A stretch of DNA of 64,000 nucleotides from Planosporangium flavigriseum (GCF_011947225.1 NZ_JAATVW010000006.1:1-64000); one strand, 5' to 3'. Counted from the first letter of the stretch, positions 17,492 to 25,977 are shown. A program made the numbers and translations. The notes: a model not told the origin generated them from the letters alone.

Positions 17492-19921
17492 ATGAGCGCG
17501 CTTCCCGCATCCGCGGCCCAACCCGACGCTGCCGGCGGACACGCTGCCGGCGGACACGCTGCCGGCGGACACGCTGCTGGCGAACGCCCGGCCGCGCACG
17601 GTGACATCGTGCCCGTCCGGGCCCGCGGCGTCGAGTTGCTGGGCGAGCAGCCCGGTACGGGGTACCGACAGGCGCAGGCGCTGGTACGGCGCGCCGACGG
17701 GCAGACCATCCAGCTGACCCGGCTGCTGTACCTGACCCTCGAGGCGATTGACGGGAAGCGTGACCTCGCGGCGATCGCAGAGGTCGTCGGCGCCAAGACC
17801 GGGCGCCTGGTCAGCGCGGACGACGTACGCCTGCTGATCGAGTCCAAGCTGCGCCCGCTCGGCGTGCTCCGCTCGGCCAACGGCGACGAGCCGTCGGTCC
17901 GGCCGGTGAACCCGCTACTGGCGCTGCGCCTACGGTACGTGGTCTCCGACCCGCGGGTGACGCGCCGCGTCACCGGGCCGTTCGCCGCGTTGTTCCGGGC
18001 GCCGATCGTGGTGCCGGTCGTCGCAGCGTTCTTCGCCGTCGCGGGCTGGGCGCTGTTCGCCAAGGGGCTGGCGTCGGCGACCCGGCAGGCGTTCGACCAG
18101 CCCGGCCTGCTACTGCTCGTGTTCGCCGTGGCGCTGCTGTCCGCCGGTTTCCACGAGTTCGGCCACGCCGCGGCGTGCCGGTACGGCGGCGCCACGCCGG
18201 GAGCGATGGGCGTCGGCCTCTACCTGGTCTGGCCCGCCTTCTATACCGACGTCAGCGACAGCTACCGGCTGGGGCGCGGCGGTCGGGTCCGGGTCGACCT
18301 CGGCGGCCTGTACTTCAACGCCATCTTCGCCGTCGGCATGTTCGCCATCTGGGCCGTCACCGGCTGGGACGCGATCCTGCTGATCATCGCGGCGCAGGTG
18401 CTCCAGATGCTGCGCCAACTGGCGCCGTTCGTGCGCTTCGACGGGTACCACATCCTCGCCGACCTCACCGGCGTGCCTGACCTCTACGGCCGGATCAAGC
18501 CGACCCTGCTCGGCCTTCTGCCCACCCGTTGGGGCTCGCCTGAGTCCAAGGTGCTCAAGCCGTGGGCGCGGATCGTCGTGACGCTTTGGGTCCTGATCGT
18601 CGTGCCGCTGCTGCTCGCGAGCACCGTCCTGATGGTGGTGTCACTGCCGCGGGTCGCCGCGACCGCCTGGGCGAGCCTGGGCCGCCAGTGGCGGAGCCTG
18701 GGGGTCACCCTCGACCAGGGTGACATCGCGGGAGTCGGGGTCCGGCTGCTGTCGGTACTCGCGATCGTGCTGCCGCTGGCCGGGATGTGCTTCATGGCGT
18801 GGCAACTGGGCCGGAGCCTGACCGGGAAGGTCGTACGGGCCACCGAGGGCCGGCCAGCGCGCCGGGCGCTCGCCATCGTGCTCGCCGTCGCGGCGGTCGC
18901 GCTGCTCGTCGGGGTGTGGTGGCCCACCGGGGACAGGTACAGGCCGATCCGGGCGGATGAGCGCGGAACGGTGTTCGACGCGCTCCCCGCCGCCAACCAG
19001 GCGCCGCTGGGTCTGCGGAGTGCTGGCCTGCGCGACGGCCAGATCGGTACGGCCGGGACCAGCGTCTGGGCCGCCACGTCTCAACCGCCGACCCGCGATC
19101 ATCCGCGACTGGCGCTGGTACTGGTACCGCGCGCGGCGAACGCCGCCGGCCAGGCGGCCTCCCCCGCCTGGGTGTTCCCGTTCAATCCGCCCAAGGCGCC
19201 CGGCGCCGGCGACAATCAGGCCCTCGCCGCCAACACCAGGGACGGCGCGACCCTGTACGACGTTGCGTTCGCGCTGGTATGGGTCACCGACGGCAGCGCG
19301 CTGAACCGCAACGAGGCGTACGCGCTGGCCAGCTGCCGGGGCTGCCGGACGGTGGCGATCGCGTTCCAGGTCGTCCTCGTTGTCGGGCAGGCCAACGTGG
19401 CGGTTCCGCAGAACATCTCGGCGGCGGTCAACTACTCCTGCGTCGCGTGCGTGACGTTCGCGCTCGCCCAGCAGTTGGTGCTGACGATCCCGCACCCGCT
19501 CAGCGCCGACGCCCTGGCCAGGCTGACCGCGTTGTGGGACGAGATTCAGGCGTACGCGGCGAACATCGAGAACGTCCCGCTCGCGCGGATCCAGAGTGAC
19601 CTGCGCAGGTACGAGGCGGCCATCCTGGCGATCGTCCGCGCTGATCTGGGCCTGAGCCCATCGGGTAGCGCCGCCCCGTCAGCCGGACCGTCAGCCGGAC
19701 CGTCGGCCGGACCGTCGGCCGGACCGTCGGCCGGACCATCGGCCGGACCATCGGCCGGCTCGTCCAGCGGCGCGTCGCCAGCCGAGCCGGGTGCGACTCC
19801 AACGGCGCCGGGGAACTCGTCGACGGCGCCGCAGCCAGCGCCGACGCCGGCGTCACCCGTACCGTCGGGCTCCCCAACCGCCTCCACGGGCGCCAGCGCG
19901 ACGACCGCTCCGGCGGGCTAG
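17492..19921 (+). CDS. PqqD-like/M50 membrane zinc metalloprotease
   Basis: 809 residues. Order: a low-complexity start with AAGGH repeats (15-30); a PqqD-like winged-helix domain (about 40-130) of the kind found in peptide-modification systems; an integral membrane M50 core with HEFGH at 221-225 and the third zinc ligand in FDGYHILADL near 315-325; further helices to about 485; then an extracytoplasmic domain of roughly 230 residues with two CxxC pairs (CRGC, CVAC); and a Ser/Ala/Gly/Pro tail of seven PSAG units. The core resembles YydH-type proteases. It is co-transcribed with the repeat protein upstream. No radical SAM or other RiPP enzyme is near. Confidence 0.85.
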   Translation: MSALPASAAQPDAAGGHAAGGHAAGGHAAGERPAAHGDIVPVRARGVELLGEQPGTGYRQAQALVRRADGQTIQLTRLLYLTLEAIDGKRDLAAIAEVVGAKTGRLVSADDVRLLIESKLRPLGVLRSANGDEPSVRPVNPLLALRLRYVVSDPRVTRRVTGPFAALFRAPIVVPVVAAFFAVAGWALFAKGLASATRQAFDQPGLLLLVFAVALLSAGFHEFGHAAACRYGGATPGAMGVGLYLVWPAFYTDVSDSYRLGRGGRVRVDLGGLYFNAIFAVGMFAIWAVTGWDAILLIIAAQVLQMLRQLAPFVRFDGYHILADLTGVPDLYGRIKPTLLGLLPTRWGSPESKVLKPWARIVVTLWVLIVVPLLLASTVLMVVSLPRVAATAWASLGRQWRSLGVTLDQGDIAGVGVRLLSVLAIVLPLAGMCFMAWQLGRSLTGKVVRATEGRPARRALAIVLAVAAVALLVGVWWPTGDRYRPIRADERGTVFDALPAANQAPLGLRSAGLRDGQIGTAGTSVWAATSQPPTRDHPRLALVLVPRAANAAGQAASPAWVFPFNPPKAPGAGDNQALAANTRDGATLYDVAFALVWVTDGSALNRNEAYALASCRGCRTVAIAFQVVLVVGQANVAVPQNISAAVNYSCVACVTFALAQQLVLTIPHPLSADALARLTALWDEIQAYAANIENVPLARIQSDLRRYEAAILAIVRADLGLSPSGSAAPSAGPSAGPSAGPSAGPSAGPSAGPSAGSSSGASPAEPGATPTAPGNSSTAPQPAPTPASPVPSGSPTASTGASATTAPAG
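17528..17587 (+). repeat. 15-bp tandem repeat, M50 N-terminus
   Basis: Three exact copies of GCTGCCGGCGGACAC and a fourth degenerate one, in frame, encoding AAGGH repeats before the PqqD-like domain. Confidence 0.88.
19679..19762 (+). repeat. 12-bp tandem repeat, M50 C-terminal tail
   Basis: Seven copies of TC(A/G)GCCGGACC(G/A), in frame, encoding a Ser-Ala-Gly-Pro tail that continues as a Ser/Ala/Thr/Pro-rich end. Likely a flexible, possibly wall-spanning, spacer. Confidence 0.9.
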
Positions 19922-19946
19922 GTGGGTTCCGGCACGACATTCGCGA

Positions 19947-21431
19947 TCATCCCTGGTTCGCCGTCATCACCGCGCGCGGGGCATGGACGGTCGCGGCCGG
20001 AGTCCGGATGGCGTAGCGGCGGACCACGTCATCGATCCGCCGGTGCTCGGCGCACATCGTCGCGCGGTGATCCGCGGTGAGCCGGGCGATCCGGTCGAGT
20101 ACGGCCGGCGAGGTCGCCCGTACCGTCCCCACGAGGAGTTCCCAGCCGATCTCGGCGAGCACCCGCCGGGCCTGCCGGTCGGCGCCGACCTGGCACCACC
20201 GTTCCAACTCGGGCAGCCGGTCGACGACGTCGGGCGCCGTACAGGCGACCATCGAGGCGCTGTCGACACCGGCGACGCCGGCGTCCTCCACCCGATGTGC
20301 CTCGATGGCATTGAGTAGCGGGCTGACGTCACCGGACAGCGTCGGGTCGTACAGGCCGGGGTACGGCGACTGCTCGTACCCCGGCTCGTACCCGGCCAGA
20401 TAGATCGGGGTGACCCGGCTCGACGCGATGACCCCGAGCGCCAGGTCGAGCAGGTTGACCGGCCAGCCGAGGTCGCGGATCGCGTACAGCCGGAAGACGT
20501 CGTCGGCGGGCGCCAGGGCGGCGGCGAGCAGGAGTTGGGCCGACTCGAGCGCCGACTGGACATAGAAGACCGTGTCGGGGGAGTGCAGCCGTACCACCTC
20601 CCCGTCGTCACACCAGCGGCGCAGGCGGTCGACAACGATGGAGTTGTCGACGACGTGCGTGAACCGGGCTCCAGAGCAGGCCATGTGGCCATGCCGGGCG
20701 ACATCGGCCAGCATCCACTCGCCTACCCGTTTGGAGGCGGTGTATACGCATCGGGAGTACGGCCGCAGCGCTTTACCGGTCGAGGCGTACACGAAGCGGC
20801 GCGTACCGGTGCGCGCCGCGGCCCAGGCCACCTTCGCGGTACCCAGCACGTTGGTCTCGATACTGCGGCTCGCCTGCTGTTCAGCGAGGCCGGGGTCGCG
20901 CTGAGCGGCAAGGTGGAAGACGATGTCCGGCCGGTACCGCGCGAAGAAGCCCTCGACCGCGCCCGATGAGCGTACGTCGACCTGGACGTACTCGACCCCG
21001 GGCACCGGCCATCGCGGTGGTGCGATGTCGGCGCTGATCACGCGGGCCGCGCAGAGCCGCCTGATCTGTCGGAGCAGGACGGTGCCGATGCAGCCGTTGC
21101 CGCCGGTGACGACGATGGCGCGACCGCGCAGTTCGCCCGCCACCCGAGGCTCGGGGAGGGGCACGGCGCGGCGGCTGACCGACAGGAACCGTTGAAGCTC
21201 CGCGCCACCGTCGGCCCGCGCCGCGAGCAGCTCGCCGGTCAGCGCGGCCAGGCGCCGGTGCGTCGACTGGTCGACCGAATCCTGGCCGGGCGGTACGATC
21301 GAGCGCATTTCAGCCAGTACCTCCGGGGTGCCGCGCGGATAGTACCCGTGTCCATGGTCCACATCGGACACTAGGCTCGCCGGCGCCTCGGGAACGGGAG
21401 CAGTATCGCCTACGGTCACGCGAACGCCCAT
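19947..21431 (-). CDS. NAD-dependent epimerase/dehydratase (CapD-like SDR)
   Basis: 494 residues from the ATG at 21431. An N-terminal helical part of about 120 residues precedes a Rossmann domain with VVTGGNGCIGTVLL (GxxGxxG), DIVFHLAAQRDPGLAE, YASTGKALRP and YTASK, the extended-SDR YxxxK. The ST-x-KA-x-RP pattern resembles the CapD/polysaccharide 4,6-dehydratase group acting on nucleotide sugars. A C-terminal helical part of some 200 residues is unusual. It is the last of three minus-strand genes. The start is placed at 21431 because the longer frame would run into the neighbouring gene. The sugar substrate is unknown. Confidence 0.8.
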   Translation of the reverse strand: MGVRVTVGDTAPVPEAPASLVSDVDHGHGYYPRGTPEVLAEMRSIVPPGQDSVDQSTHRRLAALTGELLAARADGGAELQRFLSVSRRAVPLPEPRVAGELRGRAIVVTGGNGCIGTVLLRQIRRLCAARVISADIAPPRWPVPGVEYVQVDVRSSGAVEGFFARYRPDIVFHLAAQRDPGLAEQQASRSIETNVLGTAKVAWAAARTGTRRFVYASTGKALRPYSRCVYTASKRVGEWMLADVARHGHMACSGARFTHVVDNSIVVDRLRRWCDDGEVVRLHSPDTVFYVQSALESAQLLLAAALAPADDVFRLYAIRDLGWPVNLLDLALGVIASSRVTPIYLAGYEPGYEQSPYPGLYDPTLSGDVSPLLNAIEAHRVEDAGVAGVDSASMVACTAPDVVDRLPELERWCQVGADRQARRVLAEIGWELLVGTVRATSPAVLDRIARLTADHRATMCAEHRRIDDVVRRYAIRTPAATVHAPRAVMTANQG

Positions 21432-21514
21432 GCCCGGAACAGAAGTCGTACCGACTGGTACGCCGGGTGTGTTCTCCCCCGACGTTGGAGCTAGTACCGG
21501 TGGGTTAGCCCGGG

Positions 21515-22000
21515 TCAGGGCATCTCCATCGTCTCCGCCCGCGCGATCTCCGCGAACGCGGCGTTCAGGTAACCGTCGAGTCCCTGCTCCGACACCGTGA
21601 GCAGGTCGGCGACCAGCAGCGGAGCGTGCACGGCGGTGTCCATCGGGCGCAGTGGCCGGGCCTGGCCGTCGGCGTCCTGGCGGAAAGGCTCGTGAAAGCC
21701 GAGCGCACCCACCAACAGCGCGGCCAGGACGTCCGGGTCGACCTGGGGGAGCCAGCCGGCCGTGGCGCGAACGCACCGCTCGAGCACGGCCTGTACGTCG
21801 TCGCCCGCCAGCCCGTCGGGGTGTACGTCCTCGAGTAACGACCGCACGACGGCGCCCAGCACCATCCCGACCTGCTCCGGGTTCAGCGCCGCCAGCCGGG
21901 TGGCCGACTCCTGGAACTCGGCGCGGTCACCGGCCTGGGCGGCCGCGACGGCGTCGGTGACGCAGGCGGCGATGGAGCGCGCGGGCTCGGGCAGTCTCAT
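21515..22000 (-). CDS. conserved hypothetical protein
   Basis: 161 residues, almost wholly helical by eye, acidic, without cysteine pairs, signal peptide or membrane segment. There are alternating Leu/Val heptad-like stretches (VLGAVVRSLLEDV, VLAALLVGALGFHEPF). I do not recognise the family. It starts four bases after the stop of the GNAT gene and ends 83 bp before the epimerase start, so it forms an operon with both. The gap before the epimerase contains a CGTACC-GACT-GGTACG inverted repeat (21447-21462). Confidence 0.75.
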   Translation of the reverse strand: MRLPEPARSIAACVTDAVAAAQAGDRAEFQESATRLAALNPEQVGMVLGAVVRSLLEDVHPDGLAGDDVQAVLERCVRATAGWLPQVDPDVLAALLVGALGFHEPFRQDADGQARPLRPMDTAVHAPLLVADLLTVSEQGLDGYLNAAFAEIARAETMEMP

Positions 22001-22004
22001 GGTG

Positions 22005-22508
22005 TCATGCTCCCTTCACGGGCAGCATGCGGTCGGGAAGTACGAGGCGCATCGCAGGGTCGCGGGTGCGCTCGAAACCGAGGGAGCGGTAGAGCGGCTC
22101 GCCCTCCGCCGAGGCCCGCAGGTCCACCCTGGTGACGCCGCGCCGCTGGAACCAGTCGAGCAACGCCTGCATGCACGCTCGCGAGTATCCCCGCCGCCGG
22201 TGCTGCGGGTCGGTCGCCACGCTGAACACGTAGCCCGTGTCACCGGCCGGGTTGTCGGGGCTCGGCAGCCGGCGTTCGATGACGCCCACCACGGCCGAGG
22301 CCAGGGCCCCCGGCTGGTGCGGCGCGTCCACGACGAAGGCGACCAGCGACCCCGCCGGCTCGGCCAGTCGCGTACGCAGTGACCGGAGCGCCGCCTCCTG
22401 CCACGGACCGGCGGCCGGCTCTGTCCCGTCGAGGGACGCGAGCATGACGGCTCGCAGCCGGACCAGTTCGGGGGCGTCTTCGACGGTTGCCTCGCGTACC
22501 TGGATCAC
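22005..22508 (-). CDS. GNAT-family N-acetyltransferase
   Basis: 167 residues from the GTG at 22508 (VIQVREATVED). The acetyl-CoA loop DPQHRRRGYSRACMQALLDW is motif A, and VDLRASAEGEPLYRSLGFE is the usual end of the fold. The acceptor is unknown. First gene of the operon with the 161-residue protein and the epimerase. The longer frame upstream to 22604 adds a basic tail without family character and was dropped. No clear Shine-Dalgarno sequence, so possibly leaderless. Confidence 0.85.
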   Translation of the reverse strand: MIQVREATVEDAPELVRLRAVMLASLDGTEPAAGPWQEAALRSLRTRLAEPAGSLVAFVVDAPHQPGALASAVVGVIERRLPSPDNPAGDTGYVFSVATDPQHRRRGYSRACMQALLDWFQRRGVTRVDLRASAEGEPLYRSLGFERTRDPAMRLVLPDRMLPVKGA

Positions 22509-22867
22509 TCGGGCACGATAGCGGTGACGCCTCGCCTGCGGCCAGTGACAGCCCTCACCCGCCGCCGACCCGGCGGCCACCCGTTCGCGCCCGCTCCTCA
22601 CCACGGATGCCGCACGGTCGGCAGCGGCCCCGATCCCTTATTTCACAACGGTTCCGCTGTTTGGCGGGGCCGTCGACGGAGAGGGCTGCCGGGCGAGATC
22701 GCCGTGCCGCGCCAAGTTCCCGCACGGCGGTCCCGACGCCAGGTGCCACCGTCGCGCCCCTCTCGCACGCCACACGGCACGCCACGCGGCACGCGCCAAT
22801 GGCGTGTGCCCCGTCCCGTCGAGCGCTATCACCGTCCAGCCCGCAACGGTAGATATGGGGAGAAGTA
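22509..22867. other. gene-free stretch with a short hairpin
   Basis: 359 bp between the divergent GNAT gene and the oxygenase-like gene; it must hold both promoters. A near-perfect hairpin GGCACGCGCC-AAT-GGCGTGTGCC (22788-22810) follows short CACGCCAC-type repeats (22766-22789). No gene is seen. Confidence 0.5.
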
Positions 22868-23554
22868 ATGACAGATACCCAAGCGCGGCACCAGAAGTTG
22901 CCCGTGCTGTCGGAAACCGGGTTCGTCGTGCTACGCGCTTTCCGGGAGCGCCTGGACCCGGCCGAGTGGGAGAGCCTCACGTACCTGGACTGGAAGTCGG
23001 GCGGGGACAGCAACTTCGCGGTCCTCGCCTCCGCCACCGGAGAAGACGACCCCCGTGGGTTCTGGGAGCACGGCAAGCCGGACAAGGACGGGATCTGGAC
23101 GTCGAACGCGCTGCGCGCCCCCACCCTGCGCAGATGGGTGACGTCGGTCGGCGCCCGGTTCGGTCGGGTACGCATCATCAAGCTCCAACCGTCCACAAGC
23201 GAAGCCGAGGTCACCGCGCAGCACCTGCACCTTGACGACAACAACCGGTTGAACCCCGACGGCGCGGGCTGGGTCGTCCGGGCCTGGCTCAACCTCACCG
23301 ACGACCCCGACAGCTACATGATCCTGCGCGAGGACAAGGACGATCCGGCCACCGAGCATCGCATCCCGATGCCGGCCGGCGCCCAGTTCGTCGTGGACAC
23401 CGAGCGGCTCTGGCACGCGGCCTACCACACGGGCAAGGCCCCGCGGTACGCGATGATCACCAGTTTCGAGTCCGGCCCCGCGCTGCAGGCGTGGATCGAC
23501 GCCAACGCCGTGGATCGCAGATCGGCGAGCCCGCGCAGCGCCGCCCTCGGCTGA
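22868..23554 (+). CDS. putative Fe(II)/2-oxoglutarate-type (Asp/Asn hydroxylase-like) protein
   Basis: 228 residues. After a variable N-terminus, VRIIKLQPSTSEAEVTAQHL leads into HLHLDDNNRL, giving an HxD pair (His121, Asp123). FVVDTERLWHAAYHTGK supplies a later His (183 or 187) and APRYAMITSFES an Arg (193) for a 2-oxoacid. The order HxD...H...R and the flanking strands look like the aspartyl/asparaginyl beta-hydroxylase cupin fold. That is a motif-level reading; I do not recognise a named enzyme. GGGGAGAAGTA precedes the ATG. It is a single gene, closed by a perfect hairpin directly after the stop. Confidence 0.6.
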   Translation: MTDTQARHQKLPVLSETGFVVLRAFRERLDPAEWESLTYLDWKSGGDSNFAVLASATGEDDPRGFWEHGKPDKDGIWTSNALRAPTLRRWVTSVGARFGRVRIIKLQPSTSEAEVTAQHLHLDDNNRLNPDGAGWVVRAWLNLTDDPDSYMILREDKDDPATEHRIPMPAGAQFVVDTERLWHAAYHTGKAPRYAMITSFESGPALQAWIDANAVDRRSASPRSAALG

Positions 23555-23556
23555 CA

Positions 23557-23604
23557 ACGCCGGTGCCCTTCCAGCGCGAAATCGTGCTGGAAGGGCACCG
23601 GCGT
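23557..23604. terminator. 19-bp perfect hairpin terminator
   Basis: Left arm 23557-23575 and right arm 23586-23604 are exactly complementary over 19 bp around a 10-base loop, starting two bases after a stop codon. No T tract. Highly likely to terminate the oxygenase-like transcript before pirin. Confidence 0.8.
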
Positions 23605-23630
23605 ATTCGCACGGTCGTACAGTCGACGGC

Positions 23631-24644
23631 ATGACTGAACCATCGGCCGTCGCGGTCACCGGTGAGCCGGCGAGCGTCCTGCTGCCCGGCCACGACGTAC
23701 CGCTCGGCCGGTACACGACGGTTCGTCGACTGCTGCCGCAGCGGGCGCTGCGCATGGTCGGCGCGTGGTGCTTCGTCGACCATTTCGGCCCGGACGACGT
23801 GACGGGACGGCCGGGCATGCAGATCGCGCCGCACCCGCACACCGGCCTGCAGACCGTCAGCTGGCTGGTCGAGGGGGAGATCCTGCATCGCGACAGCCTC
23901 GGCAGCCTGCAGACGATCGTGCCCGGTCAGGTGAACCTGATGACGGCTGGCCGGGGCATCGCGCACTCCGAGGAGTCGCCTGCCGCGCACCCTCCGGTCA
24001 TGCACGGGCTGCAACTGTGGATAGCCCTGCCCGACGAAGCGCGCAACGCGCCGCCGCGCTTTGAACACCACGCGGCCGTGCCCGTCCGGTACGACGGCGC
24101 AGTGAAGATCACCGTCGTCGTGGGTAGCCTCGACGGGGCGCGCTCACCCGCTCAGGTGCACTCGCCGCTGGTCGGGGCCGAGATCCTGCTGCCGGCGGGC
24201 GCCGTCACGCGGCTGCCGCTCGATCCCGCCTTCGAGTACGCGGTGCTCGCCATGACCGGCGGCGCCGAGGTCGCGGGCGCCGCCGGGGTCACCGGCGCTC
24301 CGCTGACGCCCGGATCGCTGCTGTACCTGGGAGACGGCCGGTCCGACGTGGTCCTGCAGGCGGCGGTGGACACGCGCCTGTTCCTCCTGGGTGGCGAGCC
24401 GTTCGCCGAGCCGCTCGTCATGTGGTGGAACTTCGTCGGCCGTACGCACGACGAGATCGTCGAGGCGCGCCAGGACTGGCAGGCGGGACGCCGGTTCGGC
24501 ACGGTCGTGGGCTACGCCGGCGACCCGCTCCCGGCGCCGGAGATGCCGACGACGCGGCTCAAGTCGCGCGACCGGCACGGCCGGACCGCGACGAACACGC
24601 CCAGGAGCGCCAGCGCCGCGGCGATCGTGAACCCGGACAGGTAG
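23631..24644 (+). CDS. pirin-family bicupin
   Basis: 337 residues. The N-terminal cupin has the pirin signature: MVGAWCFVDHFGP, the metal-binding HPHTGLQTVSWL (two His) and later GRGIAHSEES (His and Glu). The second cupin covers about residues 150-290. Bacterial pirins bind iron; some have quercetinase activity and others modulate enzymes. The C-terminal 45 residues, PTTRLKSRDRHGR and after, are not pirin-like and are read across the 3' end of the opposing MFS gene: the two coding regions overlap by 133 bp. The 3' extension may be recent. Confidence 0.9.
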   Translation: MTEPSAVAVTGEPASVLLPGHDVPLGRYTTVRRLLPQRALRMVGAWCFVDHFGPDDVTGRPGMQIAPHPHTGLQTVSWLVEGEILHRDSLGSLQTIVPGQVNLMTAGRGIAHSEESPAAHPPVMHGLQLWIALPDEARNAPPRFEHHAAVPVRYDGAVKITVVVGSLDGARSPAQVHSPLVGAEILLPAGAVTRLPLDPAFEYAVLAMTGGAEVAGAAGVTGAPLTPGSLLYLGDGRSDVVLQAAVDTRLFLLGGEPFAEPLVMWWNFVGRTHDEIVEARQDWQAGRRFGTVVGYAGDPLPAPEMPTTRLKSRDRHGRTATNTPRSASAAAIVNPDR

Positions 24645-25915
24645 GCGGCCGTGGGCGACGACGTGACCCAGGCGGCGAACAGGGTGCCGCCGACCGCGAG
24701 CATGGTGGTGGAGAACAGCGAGTCGGCCAGTTGCAGGGCCGAGCTGTTGGTGCCCTGCTCCGCCGGCGTGGACAGCTGCAGTGTCAGCGCCGACATCGTG
24801 GGGTAGGACAGTCCCATGCCGAAGCCGGCGAAGGTCCAGCCCGCGACGCAGATCCCGACCGGGACCTCCGGGGCCACGCACGCCGCGGCGGTCGCGACGC
24901 CGAGGACGATCGTGCACAGGCCGATCCGAAGCCTGCGGGCAGGGGGGAGCCGCTGGCCCCAGCGCCCCTGGTACCAGGAGCCGAGAAACCACGACACGCC
25001 GCTGATGGTCAGCGTCAGCCCGGCCGTCGCGGGCGAGAAGCCGCGCTCCCGCGACAGCAGCAGCGGAAGAAAGACGTCAGCCTGGATGAAGGCCGCCCCG
25101 GCGAGGCCACGCAGCAGCACGACGCTGGGCAGGCCCGGTCGCGCCGAGAACGTGCCGCGCGGCAGCAGGCGCGGCGCGAACACGACCAGGCCGACGAGGG
25201 CGGCGGCGATCAGTACGGGCGCGGCCGCGCCGCGCTGCTGACCGCCGACGTGCAGCAGGCACATGCTCGCGGCGGCGCCGAGCGCCCATCCCGTACGGGC
25301 CAGCTGCCCGCGGGCGCCGCCAGGCCTCGGCGTGGCGCTGGGAGAAGGCAGCCGCCGCAGCCCCGACCGTACGAGCAGCGCGGCCGGAACGGTGAGCAGC
25401 ACCATGCCGAGAAACACCCAGCGCCAACCGGCCTGCTCGACGATAAGGCCGGCCAGTGCCGGGCCGGCGATCGACGGCACCACCCACGCCCCGGCGAACG
25501 CCGAGAACACTCGGGGGTGCAGGTGCGACGGGTACGCGCGACCGACGACCACATAGAGCGCCACCGTGATCAGACCGCCGCCGAACCCCTGGGTGGCCCG
25601 GCCGGCGACGAGCAGCCACATGTCGGGTGCCGAACCGGCGAGGAGCAGGCCGGCGCAGAATGTGGACACCCCGGTCCACATCGGTGCGGCGGGGCCCTTC
25701 GCGTCGCTCCACCCACCGGAGATGACCATCGCCACCACCCCGGCCGCGAGCGTCCCCCCGAATGCCAGCGCGTACAGCGGAAGCCCGTGCAGCGCGCGTG
25801 CCACGGTCGGCATGGCGGTCGTCACGGCGACGGCCTCGAACGCGACCAGCGAGACCAGCGCGACCATGCCGACGGTGAGGCCCCGGTACGGCGGCGCGAG
25901 TGGCCTGTTCGTCAC
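24512..25915 (-). CDS. MFS drug-exporter-type transporter
   Basis: 467 residues, about 14 hydrophobic segments, DHA2-like. The N-terminal half has GRATQGFGGGLITVALYVVVGR, the antiporter-type motif C region, and a polar loop between helices 6 and 7. Start at the GTG 25915: the MerR-type promoter at 25947-25977 would start transcription downstream of the alternative ATG at 25951, and GAAAGAG stands before the GTG. It is convergent with pirin and overlaps it by 133 bp. Substrate unknown; promoter type hints at induction by a drug or redox stress through a MerR protein. Confidence 0.85.
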   Translation of the reverse strand: MTNRPLAPPYRGLTVGMVALVSLVAFEAVAVTTAMPTVARALHGLPLYALAFGGTLAAGVVAMVISGGWSDAKGPAAPMWTGVSTFCAGLLLAGSAPDMWLLVAGRATQGFGGGLITVALYVVVGRAYPSHLHPRVFSAFAGAWVVPSIAGPALAGLIVEQAGWRWVFLGMVLLTVPAALLVRSGLRRLPSPSATPRPGGARGQLARTGWALGAAASMCLLHVGGQQRGAAAPVLIAAALVGLVVFAPRLLPRGTFSARPGLPSVVLLRGLAGAAFIQADVFLPLLLSRERGFSPATAGLTLTISGVSWFLGSWYQGRWGQRLPPARRLRIGLCTIVLGVATAAACVAPEVPVGICVAGWTFAGFGMGLSYPTMSALTLQLSTPAEQGTNSSALQLADSLFSTTMLAVGGTLFAAWVTSSPTAAYLSGFTIAAALALLGVFVAVRPCRSRDLSRVVGISGAGSGSPA

Positions 25916-25946
25916 GTTTTTCTCTTTCGATCGTCGGAAGGTATCG

Positions 25947-25977
25947 ATCATGCAAGTTCAACGTGACTTGAGGTCAA
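25947..25977 (-). promoter_or_regulatory. MerR-type promoter/operator of the MFS gene
   Basis: On the minus strand TTGACC, then 19 bases, then CATGAT. The 19-base spacer is the overlong kind that MerR-family activators need and it contains the inverted repeat CAAGT-N8-ACTTG. The layout resembles classical MerR/SoxR sites. No merR gene is adjacent. Confidence 0.6.

Noticed and set aside
16486-18195. 569-residue open frame on the minus strand opposite the repeat/M50 genes
   Set aside because: Antisense shadow of GC-rich genes: repetitive Ser/Ala/Arg composition, no motif, and it spans gene boundaries on the other strand.
19679-19762. CRISPR-like repeat array
   Set aside because: The unit is only 12 bp without spacers and is in frame with the M50 tail.
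24422-25966. 514-residue open frame on the plus strand over the MFS gene
   Set aside because: Mirror of a well-formed transporter; Arg/Gly/Gln-rich with no family motif.
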